Source: Chloroflexota bacterium
GTDB taxonomy: Bacteria > Chloroflexota > Anaerolineae > UBA4142
Assembly: GCA_016223105.1 (NCBI GenBank)
Contig: JACRPR010000205.1
Location: forward strand, 1-34,346
Direction of reading: 5' to 3'
Length of the DNA stretch: 34,346 nucleotides
A model generated the notes under the pieces. The model worked only from the letters and a program-made list of their open reading frames with translations, had not been told where the DNA came from and ran no database searches. Shown here piece by piece: positions 1-8,520 of this stretch (within the stretch, counting starts at the first letter, position 1; each line of letters begins with the position of its first letter). Position numbers and translations under genes: made by a program.

Positions 1-11
1 AGGAGACCATC

Positions 12-419
12 ATGTTCGACGCACTCAAACGTCCGGTCGGTTGGATTTTGCACGTCGGTGATTTGATCGCGCTCGCGCTGTTCGTGTTTATCGGGCAGCG
101 CAACCACGAGACCGTTAACGCGAATCCTCTGCTCGGCATCGCGCAGACGACCTTGCCGTTCATCGTGCCCTGGCTTATCAGCGCGGCGCTCCTCGGCGCG
201 TATCGTCTGGACGCGCGCGAACGTCCCGCGCGTTTTCTCGCGCGTTCGCTCAACGCGTGGCTCGTCGCGATCACGTTCGCGCTCGTGTTCCGCGCGTACC
301 TGCTCGGCAGTGCCACGATCCAAACCATGTTCGCCATCACCGCGACCGGCTTTGGTGGACTATTCTTGCTCGGCTGGCGATTGCTCTTTCTCTTGTCGCG
401 TCAATCCGCGCGCGCGTGA
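12..419 (+). CDS. DUF3054 family membrane protein
   Basis: A 135-residue integral membrane protein that I place in the DUF3054 family by its overall pattern. It opens with a short polar N-terminus, then a helix from about residue 14 containing GDLIALALFVFIG, followed by three more hydrophobic helices around residues 45-63, 80-98 and 103-128. Length and the four-helix layout fit the family, whose biochemical role is unknown. The ATG is preceded by an AGGAG ribosome binding site at the very left edge of the window, so the start is secure. The gene stands before the large regulator on the same strand, but a 69-base inverted repeat separates them, so co-transcription is uncertain. No motif suggests an enzyme. 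Confidence 0.75.
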   Translation: MFDALKRPVGWILHVGDLIALALFVFIGQRNHETVNANPLLGIAQTTLPFIVPWLISAALLGAYRLDARERPARFLARSLNAWLVAITFALVFRAYLLGSATIQTMFAITATGFGGLFLLGWRLLFLLSRQSARA

Positions 420-432
420 AACAATCAACTTG

Positions 433-501
433 ATCCGCGAATTACGCGAATTGCGCGAATAAGAATGAAAGAATCAGCGGAGATTCGCGTAATTCGCGGA
501 T
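433..501. repeat. Inverted repeat with 19-base arms
   Basis: The arms 433-451 and 483-501 (ATCCGCGAATTACGCGAAT and its reverse complement) match perfectly around a 31-base loop. The arms are themselves built from repeated GCGAATT-like units. It is one of several short-unit hairpin repeats in this window and lies immediately upstream of the large regulator, ending inside its probable -10 element. Confidence 0.85.
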
Positions 502-516
502 AAAATATTGATAATG
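501..516 (+). promoter_or_regulatory. -10 element with ATG 7 bases downstream (possible leaderless start)
   Basis: TAAAAT at 501-506 lies 7 bases before the ATG at 514, so transcription would start at or next to the start codon. There is no Shine-Dalgarno sequence. The same arrangement (GATAAAATAT, then TAATG) precedes holB on the other strand. A -35 box is not evident here. Inference from spacing only. Confidence 0.4.
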
Positions 517-3500
517 CCCCGCCAAGAAATACTCACGACCAAACTGATTCCACCGCGCTTGCCGCGTTATGCCTTGCTTCGCCCGCGCGTCGACGCACAG
601 TTGCGCGCGTCGCTCGATCATCGCGTCACGTTGATGCAGGCGAGCACCGGCTATGGCAAGTCCACCGCGCTCGCGCACATCGCCGAATGGAACATTCCGC
701 TTTTTTGGTACAGCGCGAGTGAAGGCGACGCTGATCCGTACCTCTTTCTCGCGCACCTCATCGCCGCGTTTCGTTTCGGACTCGAAAATTTTTCCGACGC
801 GCCGCTCGCAATTTTGCAAGACACCGGCGCGACGCGCCGCGCGGTGGACGCGCTTCTCAACACGCTGAACGACGCGCTCCACGCGCCCGCGCTCCTCGTG
901 ATTGACGATTATCACCTCGCGACTTCAACCGAAGTGGACACACTCGCGGATCATTTTCTCGCGTTTCTCCCGCGCGATGTGCATGTGATCGTCGCGACGC
1001 GCTACGCGAATCAACCGGCGTGGGAACATTTTCCGGCGTGGCGCGCGCGCGGGCAAGTCGGCGAAATCAAACGCGACGCGCTTGCGTTCACGCGCGACGA
1101 AATCGCCGCGCTCTTTCGCGACAAGTACGCGTTCGATTTATCCGCGCGCGAAATTCAATTGTTGGAAGAGCGCACCGAAGGGTGGCCCATCGCGTTGCAA
1201 TTGGTGTGGCAAGAAATGCGCGCGAATCCCAAAACCGACATCACGGCATTGTTCGCGCGCGGCACCGATTCGCTCGAAACCTTGTTCGCGTATCTCGCGC
1301 GTGATGTGCTCGCGCAACAATCGCCCGCCGCGCAAGAATTTTTACTCGCGACTTCGGTTTTGCGCGAACTCGACGCGGCATCCTGTGGCGCAGTCTTTCA
1401 GACTGCGGATTCCGCCGCATTGCTCGCGCATTTGCACGCGCGCGATTTATTCGTCGTCGCGCTCGGCGACGCGCACTATCGCTATCATCATTTGTTCCAC
1501 GATTTTTTGCGCGCGCACGCGCAACGCGAAAATCCGGTGGCGGTCACGGCGCGACATCGCGCCGCGGCGGAATTTTATCGCCGCGCGGAAAATTTCGACG
1601 AGGCGATTTATCATTTATTGCGCGCGCGCGCATTCGACGATGCCGCGCGCGTGATCGAACAAATCGGCGAAGCGATTTTGCGCGCGGGACGCCTCGAAAC
1701 GCTCGCGACCTGGATCGACGCGATTCCGCCGGATCACGTCGCGACACATCCGCGCGTAATGTTTTTGCTCGGCGATCTCGCGCGCTTGCGTTCGCGGTTT
1801 GACGACGCGCTCGCGTGGTACGCGCAAGCCGAACGCGCGTGGCGCGCCGCGAACGATCCCGGTGGCATCGCGCACGCGTTGCGCGGGCAGGCGCTCGTCT
1901 ATCTCGACACCGTGCGCCCGGCGCAAGCGGAAAAATTTTTACGCGAAACTCTGCGGCTCTCCGACGGACTCGATGATCGGATCGCGCGCGCGCGCGTGTT
2001 GGAATTGCTCGCGGAAAATAAATTGAACGCGGGCAAGCCGAAAGAATCCGAACAATTACGCGCGCGCGCCCGCGCAATTTTAGATGAAGGTCCGAGCGAA
2101 GACGCGTTGAGCGTGCGCGTGAAATTGCGGACCGGGCAACTCGATCAGGCGCGCGCGATTTTGGAAACCTGGGCGCGCGCCGAACGCGGGCAATTGCATC
2201 CGCCGCGCGCCGCGCGCGAAACGTTACTGCTCCTGTCGCTGATCAACGCGATGCAAGGCAACGCGGATGAATCGTTCACCGCCGCGCAAGACGCGGTCGC
2301 ACTCGGCGCGCAACTCAACTCGCCGTTCGTTTCCGCGGTCGGACAAACGCGACTGGGACACGCGTTGCAATTGCGCGGTGATTTGCGCGGCGCGCTCAAA
2401 TGTTACGCGGAAACAATCACGATGGGCGATCAACTCGCGGTGCGCCGTTTGCGCGCGGAAGCATTGTGGGGGATGACGCGCGCGCACGGTTTCGCCGGGG
2501 ATGTTGAATCCGCGATGCGCGCCGCCGCCGAAGCGGTGCAGACCGCGCGCGCCGCGGGCGATGTGTGGGTTACCGCGCTCGCGCAGATCGCGCTCGGCGC
2601 GGGCTTGACGCACGCGCAACGCGCGAAAGACGCGCTTAATCCACTCGGCGACGCGCTCGCGACATTTCGCGCGTGCGGCGATTCGTTCGGACGCGCGGCG
2701 GCGCGCTTGTGGCTCGCGCGCGCGCATTGGGAGTTGGATCAGTCCGAGCGAATGTTGGCGCATCTCGACGAAGCGCTCGCGCTCGCGCAGGAACACCAGT
2801 ACGATTATTTGATCACGACGCGCACTCTGCTCGGCTGGCACGATCCGCGCGCGGTGGTGCCGCTGTTGTTGTACGCGCGACGGCGCGGCAAACGCGCGCA
2901 TCACATCGCGCGCTTGCTCGCGGCAATGGGTTTGGAAAATGTCATCGCGCATCCCGGCTATCAATTGCGCGCGCAAACGTTCGGCGCGTTTCGCGTGTGG
3001 CGCGGCGAAATCGAAATTGACGCGCGCGAGTGGCAACGCAAAAAAGCGCGCCAACTTTTGCAATTGTTCATCACACAACGCGAACACACGCTCGAACGCG
3101 ACGCGATTTTTGAAATGCTCTGGCGCGATGATCCGCCGGACGCGGCGGCGCGCGATTTCAAAGTCGCGCTCAACGCGCTGAACAAGGCAGTCGAACCGGC
3201 GCGCGCGAGCGACGACACGCCCGCGTTCATCGCGCGCGAAGATTCGACGTACGGTTTGCGCGCGGGTGCTGACATTTGGATTGATGCGGACGAGTTCGCG
3301 CAGTTGCTCGCGCATGCAGAAAAATCGTCCGGCGACGCGGCGCGCGATTTACTGCAACGCGCGCTCGCGTTGTATCACGACGATTATTTGATCGCGGACG
3401 CGCGGTACGCGGATTGGGCAATCGCCGAGCGCGAACGGTTGCTCGCGCTGTACTTGCGCGCGGCAGATCGGCTCGCCGGTGAGTTGCTCGCGCGCGGCGA

Positions 3501-3711
3501 TGCCGTAGAATGTCTCGCGTGGTGCGAACACATTCTCGCGCGCGACCGGTGTTGGGAACACGCGTATCGGTTGATGATGCGCGCGCACGCGTTGCGCGGC
3601 GACCGCGCGCAGGCGCGGCGCGTGTACGAACAATGTGCGCGCGTTCTGCGCGACGATTTGGATGTCGAACCGTCGAGCGCGACCGTCGCGGTGTTGAAAG
3701 AAATCGCGTAA
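514..3711 (+). CDS. MalT-type STAND ATPase with TPR array and C-terminal SARP/BTAD domain
   Basis: A large signal-responsive transcriptional regulator of about 1,065 residues. The N-terminus is a STAND/MalT-like NTPase: a Walker A (ASTGYGKST, about residues 43-51) and a Walker B (LLVIDDYH, about 127-134). A long middle region (about 350-800) is alpha-helical and tetratricopeptide-like, the usual inducer-sensing platform. Instead of the LuxR helix-turn-helix of MalT, the C-terminus carries an OmpR-like winged helix (about 820-905) followed by a bacterial transcriptional activation domain (about 920-1065), as in SARP regulators; the run EPSSATVAVLKEIA is the typical BTAD end. The preferred start is the ATG at 514 rather than the TTG six bases upstream. 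The inducer and targets cannot be read from the sequence. A double hairpin terminator follows. Confidence 0.85.
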   Translation: MPRQEILTTKLIPPRLPRYALLRPRVDAQLRASLDHRVTLMQASTGYGKSTALAHIAEWNIPLFWYSASEGDADPYLFLAHLIAAFRFGLENFSDAPLAILQDTGATRRAVDALLNTLNDALHAPALLVIDDYHLATSTEVDTLADHFLAFLPRDVHVIVATRYANQPAWEHFPAWRARGQVGEIKRDALAFTRDEIAALFRDKYAFDLSAREIQLLEERTEGWPIALQLVWQEMRANPKTDITALFARGTDSLETLFAYLARDVLAQQSPAAQEFLLATSVLRELDAASCGAVFQTADSAALLAHLHARDLFVVALGDAHYRYHHLFHDFLRAHAQRENPVAVTARHRAAAEFYRRAENFDEAIYHLLRARAFDDAARVIEQIGEAILRAGRLETLATWIDAIPPDHVATHPRVMFLLGDLARLRSRFDDALAWYAQAERAWRAANDPGGIAHALRGQALVYLDTVRPAQAEKFLRETLRLSDGLDDRIARARVLELLAENKLNAGKPKESEQLRARARAILDEGPSEDALSVRVKLRTGQLDQARAILETWARAERGQLHPPRAARETLLLLSLINAMQGNADESFTAAQDAVALGAQLNSPFVSAVGQTRLGHALQLRGDLRGALKCYAETITMGDQLAVRRLRAEALWGMTRAHGFAGDVESAMRAAAEAVQTARAAGDVWVTALAQIALGAGLTHAQRAKDALNPLGDALATFRACGDSFGRAAARLWLARAHWELDQSERMLAHLDEALALAQEHQYDYLITTRTLLGWHDPRAVVPLLLYARRRGKRAHHIARLLAAMGLENVIAHPGYQLRAQTFGAFRVWRGEIEIDAREWQRKKARQLLQLFITQREHTLERDAIFEMLWRDDPPDAAARDFKVALNALNKAVEPARASDDTPAFIAREDSTYGLRAGADIWIDADEFAQLLAHAEKSSGDAARDLLQRALALYHDDYLIADARYADWAIAERERLLALYLRAADRLAGELLARGDAVECLAWCEHILARDRCWEHAYRLMMRAHALRGDRAQARRVYEQCARVLRDDLDVEPSSATVAVLKEIA

Positions 3712-3734
3712 ATCGCGTTTCTAAAATTTTCCAC

Positions 3735-3786
3735 TGACAGAAAAGAACACGGACAAAATAAAAATTGTCCGTGTTCTTTTCTGTCA
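3735..3786. terminator. Long perfect hairpin between convergent genes
   Basis: The arms 3735-3756 and 3765-3786 (22 bases each, beginning TGACAGAAAAGAACACGG) pair perfectly around an 8-base loop. It sits just after the large regulator gene and just before the second terminator. It may be a terminator or a repeat; the lack of a long T-run immediately after it makes its role less certain than that of the next hairpin. Confidence 0.7.
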
Positions 3787-3796
3787 AGGAAAAAAA

Positions 3797-3830
3797 TAAA
3801 ACTGTGCTTTGCGGCACAGTTTTTTTGTTT
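3797..3830. terminator. Bidirectional intrinsic terminator
   Basis: The stem ACTGTGC / GCACAGT (3801-3807 and 3814-3820) is flanked by a T-run to the right (3820-3826) and an A-run to the left (3789-3800). It can therefore stop transcripts from both sides: the regulator gene on the plus strand and the MFS gene on the minus strand. Confidence 0.85.
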
Positions 3831-5012
3831 TCACGTTTTTCGCGGCGCGAGCGCGATGATCGCCCATGCAATTCCGAGCGCGATCAAAATCGCCGCCGAC
3901 TGAAATGGATGCAAGCCAACTGATTTTTGGAGCGCGGTCAACGCGCCGACTGAAACCGTGCCGACGGTCGCGCCGAGCGAAAAGACCGCGGTGAAAATTC
4001 CCGCGCCGATCCCGCGCGCATGCGCCGGTAATTCATCGCCGATCAATGCCGCCATCGCCGGAAAAAGAATTCCAAAGCCGATGCCGTAGACAAACATCAA
4101 CGCGTACAACGCGAACGCCGCGTTAAAAACCGGCATCAACGCAAGCGCGCCGACGATGATCGCCAAGCCGAGCACAATCGGTTTTTGTCTGCCCCACCGA
4201 TCCGAGATGCGCCCGATGGGCAGAAGCATCACGAGGATCGCGGACAGCGCGAAACTCGCGAACAACATGCCGGTTTGCGCGGACGACAATCCCAGGTCTT
4301 GCGCGATCAACGGCAGAAAAACAATCAGCAATCCGAGCGCGAACAAGAGGCAGAATGCGGAGGTGTACGAAACAGACAAGCGCCGGTTGAGGAGCCAACG
4401 CATTGACGCGCCGGGTTCGGAATTTGCTTTCGAATAATTTTAGGAAACCAGGAACGCGCTCAAGACCGCGGTGAGCGCCATCGCGAGCGCGAGCATCGCA
4501 AAGACTGATGCAAAGCCCAAGCGATCGCGCATAATGCCGGAGAGCGGCGGCGCGACCAATGTGGTCAGTCCAATCGCCGCGCCGTAAAATGCCATCGCTT
4601 TGCCGCGCGCGCCCGGTTGCGCGTGATCGCCAATCAACGCGAGCGACGCGGGTGAAACGAATGCCGCGCCCAAGCCGTGCGCGAGACGGATCAGCAACAA
4701 TTGATTTGGATCACGCGCGAACGGATACAGCGCGAGCACAAGCGCGACGATGAACAACCCAAGCACCATCGGCGTTTTGCGCCCGATGCGATCAATCCAC
4801 ATCCCCGCGCCGAGATTGCCGAGCAGATTCACCGCCGAGTATGCGCCGACGATCAAGCCGATCATTTCGAGCGATGCGCCCAACGATTTCGCGTACGGCG
4901 AAAGCAAGGGCAAGAGCGAGTGATTGTCAAAGAACGAAACGAACACGACCCAGTATGCAATCACAAGTCCCGCGCCGAGCGCGGGCGATTTTGTTTTGGC
5001 GAACTGTTCCAT
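3831..5012 (-). pseudogene. MFS transporter interrupted by one in-frame TAA
   Basis: A 12-helix major facilitator superfamily transporter, about 393 residues if read through. The N-terminal six helices (5012 down to 4443) carry the MFS signature after helix 2 (GMWIDRIGRKTP); the C-terminal six (4403 down to 3831) carry the equivalent RISDRWGRQKP. The halves are in the same frame, separated by a single TAA at 4440-4442 and twelve open codons. The stop lies where the cytoplasmic loop between helices 6 and 7 would be. No ribosome binding site precedes the ATG of the second half, so independent translation looks unlikely. The start ATG at 5012 has an AAGGAAG site. A point nonsense mutation or a sequencing error explains this best; the substrate is unknown. 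Confidence 0.85.
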
Positions 5013-5030
5013 CCACTTCCTTGTAGCATT

Positions 5031-5097
5031 GTCATTTCGAGCGAAGCGAGAAATCTCTGACGTTACGAATGAGATTTCTCGCTTCGCTCGAAATGAC
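5031..5097. repeat. REP-like inverted repeat (GAGCGAAGCGAGAAATCTC type)
   Basis: The 27-base arms 5031-5057 and 5071-5097 match perfectly around a 13-base loop. They contain the TCATTTCGAGCGAAGCGA word. Related copies occur at 12432-12460, 16938-16978 and 24609-24680. This one lies directly upstream of the MFS gene start. Confidence 0.85.
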
Positions 5098-5104
5098 GAT
5101 TTGA

Positions 5105-5338
5105 TTATTTGATCGTGATGATCGGCGAGATTTGAACGTGCGGCATTTGCGCGTTCAGCGCGTCAATGCCGTGAACGATGCCGGCGAACAAGCCGGGAAA
5201 CAGTCGTTCGATTTGCATCAACACCAAAAAAATCAGCACGAGATAAAACGGCAACGTGATGTGCTTGCGTCGCGAATAAACGTACGCGAGCACAAGCGCG
5301 ACGAGCAAAACGATGTCGAGTACACCCAGGTTGATCAT
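5105..5338 (-). CDS. Small two-helix membrane protein, unknown function
   Basis: A 77-residue protein I do not recognise. It has two transmembrane helices: VLDIVLLVALVLAYVYS near the N-terminus and FYLVLIFLVLMQI in the middle, joined by a short basic loop (RRKH). A roughly 30-residue tail ends in ISPIITIK. The ATG at 5338 is chosen because GGGGGGA lies five bases upstream. An upstream in-frame ATG at 5350 overlaps the TAA of the truncated toxin gene and is the alternative start. It is the last gene of a minus-strand group with the toxin-antitoxin remnant, but nothing links it functionally to that pair. Confidence 0.55.
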   Translation of the reverse strand: MINLGVLDIVLLVALVLAYVYSRRKHITLPFYLVLIFLVLMQIERLFPGLFAGIVHGIDALNAQMPHVQISPIITIK

Positions 5339-5349
5339 CAGTCCCCCCA

Positions 5350-5538
5350 TTACGATTGAACGAGCCAATCTTCCAATCGCAACCCCTCGATGTTTTCATA
5401 GTGCTTGAGATTGTGCGTGACCAGGGTTGCGTTGTTCGCGATTGCCACTTCCGGCAAATTTGTTTTGAGTCGTTCCGCAATCGCCGTGTTGCCGCGCAAA
5501 TAGGCAACCACGATATCGGTGTCAAGAGGGCGCATCAA
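5350..5538 (-). pseudogene. VapC-like PIN-domain toxin with internal deletion
   Basis: Only 62 residues, against about 130 for a typical VapC ribonuclease toxin. Both ends of the fold are recognisable. The N-terminus LDTDIVVAYLRG carries the first metal-binding aspartates (residues 6 and 8). The C-terminus ATLVTHNLKHYENIEGL ends in LEDW, as PIN toxins do. The middle, about 65-70 residues carrying the remaining acidic metal ligands, is missing: residues LPEVAI run directly into ANNATLV. There is no frameshift, so an in-frame deletion is the simplest explanation. The product should lack nuclease activity. It overlaps the antitoxin gene by 17 bases, the normal order for antitoxin-toxin pairs. 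Confidence 0.8.
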
Positions 5539-5770
5539 AATTCACCTCACGCGGCGGTGTGATTGCGCGTTGTCGCTCGATCTCCACAAAGATTGAAAGG
5601 GTGCTGGCGTCGCTTGCCCACGCGCCGCACAAAGCATCCACTAAATTTCGTTTTTCATCCAACGTCAATGGTTTCGTTTGAATGTCCACCATCACAACCG
5701 AACCAAAGGGCAAACCAATTTCGCGATCGAGTTCGATTTGTTTGCCTCTGACGATTCCTTGAATTAACAT
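5522..5770 (-). CDS. Antitoxin of VapB/AF2212-like type
   Basis: An 82-residue protein, read from the ATG at 5770, which has a strong GGAGGAGG ribosome binding site; the longer open frame from 5800 is disfavoured. The N-terminus (GIVRGKQIELDREIGLP, then FGSVVMVDIQ) is a beta-rich module like the AF2212/DUF104-type antitoxins that pair with PIN toxins. The C-terminal half is the part expected to wrap the toxin. The gene overlaps its truncated toxin partner. Because the toxin is gutted, this antitoxin is probably an orphan. The exact family is assigned by pattern and is less sure than its role as antitoxin. Confidence 0.65.
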   Translation of the reverse strand: MLIQGIVRGKQIELDREIGLPFGSVVMVDIQTKPLTLDEKRNLVDALCGAWASDASTLSIFVEIERQRAITPPREVNFDAPS

Positions 5771-5787
5771 CGCGCCTCCTCCGCGCC

Positions 5788-5816
5788 AGTTTACTTTCAA
5801 ACCAACGCGAAATCAA
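5788..5816 (-). promoter_or_regulatory. Promoter of the antitoxin gene
   Basis: On the minus strand, TTGATT (5811-5816), a 17-base spacer and TAAACT (5788-5793) lie upstream of the antitoxin ribosome binding site. Assigned by consensus match only. Confidence 0.4.
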
Positions 5817-5822
5817 ACCGAA

Positions 5823-7415
5823 TCACTCCCACTCAATCGTGCCCGGCGGTTTGCTCGTTACATCGTACACCACACGATTGACGCCGCGCACTTCATTCAC
5901 GATGCGACTGCTGATGCGCGCGAGCACATCGTACGGCAAACGCGCCCAGTCCGCAGTCATTCCATCACTGCTCGTTACCGCGCGCACCGCGACGACGTTA
6001 TCGTACGTCCGCCCATCGCCCATCACGCCGACGGTTTTGAGCGGAGTCAGCACCGCAAAGTACTGCCACACGTCGCGCGCTAAATTCGCGCGTTCGATTT
6101 CCGCGCGCACGATTGCGTCCGCCGCGCGCAACACTTCGATTCGGTCTTGTGTAACCTCGCCCAAAATTCGCACCGCCAAGCCCGGACCTGGGAATGGTTG
6201 GCGATACACGACTCGCTCCGGCAAACCGAGTTCGACACCGACCACGCGCACTTCGTCTTTGAAAAGATAACGGAGCGGCTCGATCAACTCGAATGACAAA
6301 TCTTCCGGCAAGCCGCCGACGTTGTGATGCGTTTTGATCCGCGCGGCGGCGCGGCGTTCGGGCGCGCGCGATTCGATCACGTCCGGGTACAGCGTGCCTT
6401 GCGCGAGAAAACGAATCGGTTTATCGCGCGCGATGGATTCCGCCGTTTCTTCAAACACGCGAATAAATTCCGCGCCGATAATTTTGCGTTTTTCTTCCGG
6501 GTCAATTATGCCGCGCAATTTTTCGAGAAAGCGCGCTTGCGCGTTCACCGGCACGATTTCCAAATTTTGATGCTCAAACAATTCGATCACCGCGCGCGCT
6601 TCGCCCTCGCGCAGTAAACCGTGATCCACAAACACGCAGACCAACTGCTCGCCAATCGCGCGCCCAACCAAAGTCGCCGCGACCGTCGAATCCACACCGC
6701 CGCTCAACGCGCACAACACGCGCCCATCGCCCACGCGCGCGCGAATTTGCGCGACCGTCGTCGCGATGAACGCGCCCGGCGTCCAATCGCCGCGACACGC
6801 GCAGATGTCGAACAAGAAATGGCGGAGGATGTCAACACCGCGCGGCGTGTGCGCGACTTCCGGGTGAAATTGCAACGCGTAGATTTTGCGCGCGGGATTC
6901 GCAATCGCGGCAAAGGGGCAAGTGTCGCTGTGCGCGAGCGAAACAAATCCCGGCGGAAGCGTGGTGAGTTGATCGCCGTGACTCATCCACACTTGAAGCG
7001 ACGCGGGCAAATCGGCAAAGAGCGCGTCCGCGCGTTCAACGGTGATCGTCGCGTCGCCGTACTCGCGATGTGTGGATTTTTCGACGCGTCCGCCGAGCGC
7101 GCGCGCGAGCAAATGCAAGCCGTAACAAATTCCCAGGATCGGCACATTGAGATCGAAAATAAAATCCGGCAGAGCGGGCGCGCCGTCGTCGTACACGCTC
7201 GCGGGACCGCCGGACAAGATGATGCCGCGCGGGTTTAGTCGCGCGATTTCATCACGCGTTGCATCGTGCGGGATGAGTTCGCAGTACACATTCAACTCGC
7301 GCACGCGGCGCGCGATCAACTGCGTGTACTGTGAACCGAAATCGAGAATCGCGATTGTGTCGGACAAACCAGCCCCCACCCTAACCCTCCCCCATTTCAC
7401 AGGGGCGGGGATCAT
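5823..7415 (-). CDS. guaA: GMP synthase (glutamine-hydrolysing)
   Basis: Converts XMP, ATP and glutamine to GMP in the cytoplasm, the last step of guanine nucleotide synthesis. The class I glutamine amidotransferase domain (about residues 20-205) has the nucleophile Cys97 (GICYG) and the His184/Glu186 pair (LQFHPEV). The ATP pyrophosphatase domain has the P-loop SGGVDS at 238-243. The C-terminal dimerisation domain ends in the typical GTIEWE. At 530 residues it is slightly long. The excess is the first 16 residues, encoded by a C-rich repeat; the family normally begins near [13 protein letters not shown], so the TTG at codon 17 is an alternative start. The ATG at 7415 overlaps the xpt stop (ATGA), favouring translational coupling. 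It forms an operon with xpt. Confidence 0.95.
   Translation of the reverse strand: MIPAPVKWGRVRVGAGLSDTIAILDFGSQYTQLIARRVRELNVYCELIPHDATRDEIARLNPRGIILSGGPASVYDDGAPALPDFIFDLNVPILGICYGLHLLARALGGRVEKSTHREYGDATITVERADALFADLPASLQVWMSHGDQLTTLPPGFVSLAHSDTCPFAAIANPARKIYALQFHPEVAHTPRGVDILRHFLFDICACRGDWTPGAFIATTVAQIRARVGDGRVLCALSGGVDSTVAATLVGRAIGEQLVCVFVDHGLLREGEARAVIELFEHQNLEIVPVNAQARFLEKLRGIIDPEEKRKIIGAEFIRVFEETAESIARDKPIRFLAQGTLYPDVIESRAPERRAAARIKTHHNVGGLPEDLSFELIEPLRYLFKDEVRVVGVELGLPERVVYRQPFPGPGLAVRILGEVTQDRIEVLRAADAIVRAEIERANLARDVWQYFAVLTPLKTVGVMGDGRTYDNVVAVRAVTSSDGMTADWARLPYDVLARISSRIVNEVRGVNRVVYDVTSKPPGTIEWE
7371..7410. repeat. C-rich repeat at the xpt-guaA junction
   Basis: The stretch with CCCCCACCCTAACCCTCCCC followed by an AGGGGCGGGG run looks like a dispersed intergenic repeat of a kind common in Chloroflexota-type genomes. 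It encodes residues 2-15 of the annotated GuaA start. Only one copy is in this window, so calling it a repeat rests on recognition rather than on comparison. Confidence 0.45.
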
Positions 7416-7981
7416 TTGAAAATAATTTTCCCATCGTCCATACTCGCGATCACCGCGAGACTTTCGATGGGAACATTGAGCTCGCGCGCGTTCGCGCGTC
7501 CGCGCTCAAATTCTTTTTCGATCACCGTGCCGATGCCAACGACGATCGCGTTCACCTTGACGACCAATCGCGCGAGCGCGTTGATCGTTTGCGCGGTCGC
7601 GAGAAAATCGTCAATGATGAGCACGCGATCACCCGGGCGCAAGTACTCGGTCGAGACCATCAGCTCGACCATTTTATCGTGCGTGCGCGATTTGCATTGC
7701 TCGCGCACAATCGTGTAATCCATCGTGAGCGGCGGACTTTTGCGCGCGAACACGAGCGGCACATTGAGCGCGGCGGCGGTCGCGAGCGCGGGCGCGATGC
7801 CGCTTGTCTCGGCAGTCAACACTTTGGTCGGGCGCGTGTCGCGCAAACGCCGCGCGAGTTCGTCGCCGAGTCGTACCATCAACGCGGGATCGATTTGATG
7901 ATTGAGAAACGAATCCACTTTGAGAATGCCGCGTCCCAAGTTGCGCCCTTCGCTCAAAATACGTTCTTTCAATTCTTGCAT
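7412..7981 (-). CDS. xpt: Xanthine phosphoribosyltransferase
   Basis: A 189-residue purine salvage enzyme that joins xanthine to PRPP to make XMP, the substrate of the adjacent GuaA. The type I phosphoribosyltransferase PRPP loop is [13 protein letters not shown] (residues 120-132), and length and N-terminus ([12 protein letters not shown]) match the family. The open frame extends upstream to 8104, but the ATG at 7981 has a GGAGG site and the right family length, so it is chosen. The stop overlaps the guaA start by four bases. The leader from the predicted promoter is only about 30 bases, too short for the purine riboswitch that controls xpt in Bacillus. Function is well supported by motif and operon partner. 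Confidence 0.92.
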   Translation of the reverse strand: MQELKERILSEGRNLGRGILKVDSFLNHQIDPALMVRLGDELARRLRDTRPTKVLTAETSGIAPALATAAALNVPLVFARKSPPLTMDYTIVREQCKSRTHDKMVELMVSTEYLRPGDRVLIIDDFLATAQTINALARLVVKVNAIVVGIGTVIEKEFERGRANARELNVPIESLAVIASMDDGKIIFK

Positions 7982-8019
7982 ACGCGCCTCCACCGCGATC
8001 AAAATTTCTGTCGGCGCAG

Positions 8020-8049
8020 AGTATAACACGAGTAACGATTCCGGCGCAA
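8020..8049 (-). promoter_or_regulatory. Promoter of xpt-guaA
   Basis: On the minus strand, TTGCGC (8044-8049), an 18-base spacer and TATACT (8020-8025). The predicted transcript starts near 8013, giving a leader of about 32 bases to the xpt ATG. Confidence 0.55.
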
Positions 8050-8067
8050 ACAGAAATGGACGCGGCG

Positions 8068-8120
8068 TAGGGGCAAAGCATTTTTCGTCCCGCGCGCGGG
8101 ACAAAAAATGCTTGCCCCTA
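8068..8120. repeat. Near-perfect palindromic repeat (TAGGGGCAAAGCA type)
   Basis: The left arm, starting TAGGGGCAAAGCATTTTTC, pairs with the right arm, ending GCTTGCCCCTA, around a GC-rich centre; the arms differ by one inserted base and one mismatch. It lies between the divergent xpt and tatA promoters. No coding role; most likely a REP or MITE-like element. Confidence 0.75.
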
Positions 8121-8143
8121 CTGATCCAAATTCCAAATTCGAT

Positions 8144-8172
8144 TTGCGCGCCGTTGGATTATGTGCTACAAT
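8144..8172 (+). promoter_or_regulatory. Promoter of tatA
   Basis: TTGCGC (8144-8149), a 17-base spacer and TACAAT (8167-8172), about 33 bases before the tatA ATG. The -10 is one base off consensus. Confidence 0.5.
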
Positions 8173-8205
8173 TTGAATTGAAAGCAGAATTGAAAGGAGT
8201 GTACG

Positions 8206-8412
8206 ATGTTCGGATTAAGACCAGAGCATTTGATTGTCATCTTGGTTGTCGCGTTATTGATCTTTGGTCCGTCGCGTTTGCCGGAATTGGGCAAGGCATT
8301 AGGCAAGACCTTGCGCGAATTTCAATCGGCGACCAAAGAAGCGACGCAAAGTTTGACGGAAGAAGTTCAAAAGCCGGCTGAACCCAAAAAAGAAGAACCG
8401 CCCAAGACCTAA
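8206..8412 (+). CDS. tatA: Sec-independent translocase subunit TatA/TatE
   Basis: A 68-residue pore-forming component of the twin-arginine translocase, which exports folded proteins across the cytoplasmic membrane. It shows the full family layout: a short N-terminus (MFGLRPEHL), one membrane helix ([17 protein letters not shown], with the conserved FGP turn), an amphipathic helix ([14 protein letters not shown]), and an acidic/lysine-rich tail ending in PKKEEPPKT. The ATG has a GAAAGGAG site. It is followed by tatC, with a terminator-like hairpin between them, so the two may be transcribed at different levels, as TatA is needed in excess. Confidence 0.93.
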   Translation: MFGLRPEHLIVILVVALLIFGPSRLPELGKALGKTLREFQSATKEATQSLTEEVQKPAEPKKEEPPKT

Positions 8413-8439
8413 CCGAATTCGATCAGCCCAACCGATACC

Positions 8440-8510
8440 AAGAGATGGCGCGCGCCGCGCGCGTGCTCGTTCGTCCCGCGCGCGGCACTGCGCGCATCTC
8501 TTTGTTTTTA
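8440..8510 (+). terminator. Terminator-like hairpin between tatA and tatC
   Basis: AAGAGATG...CGCGCGCCGCGCGCG pairs with CGCGCGCGG...CATCTCTT (arms start at 8440 and end at 8502), followed by TTTGTTTTT. This looks like an intrinsic terminator or attenuator that would lower tatC relative to tatA. Confidence 0.65.
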
Positions 8511-8520
8511 GACGGATCCT

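Noticed and set aside
2224-3315. Long open frames on the minus strand inside the large regulator gene
   Set aside because: They are shadows of a GC-rich coding sequence; the plus-strand frame carries the Walker motifs and BTAD domain.
7982-8050. A purine riboswitch upstream of xpt, as in Bacillus
   Set aside because: The predicted transcript leader is only about 30 bases and no aptamer-like helices are visible.
8105-8200. CRISPR or tandem array around the palindrome between xpt and tatA
   Set aside because: There is only one inverted pair and no regularly spaced direct repeats. No CRISPR array, tRNA or rRNA was seen anywhere in the window.
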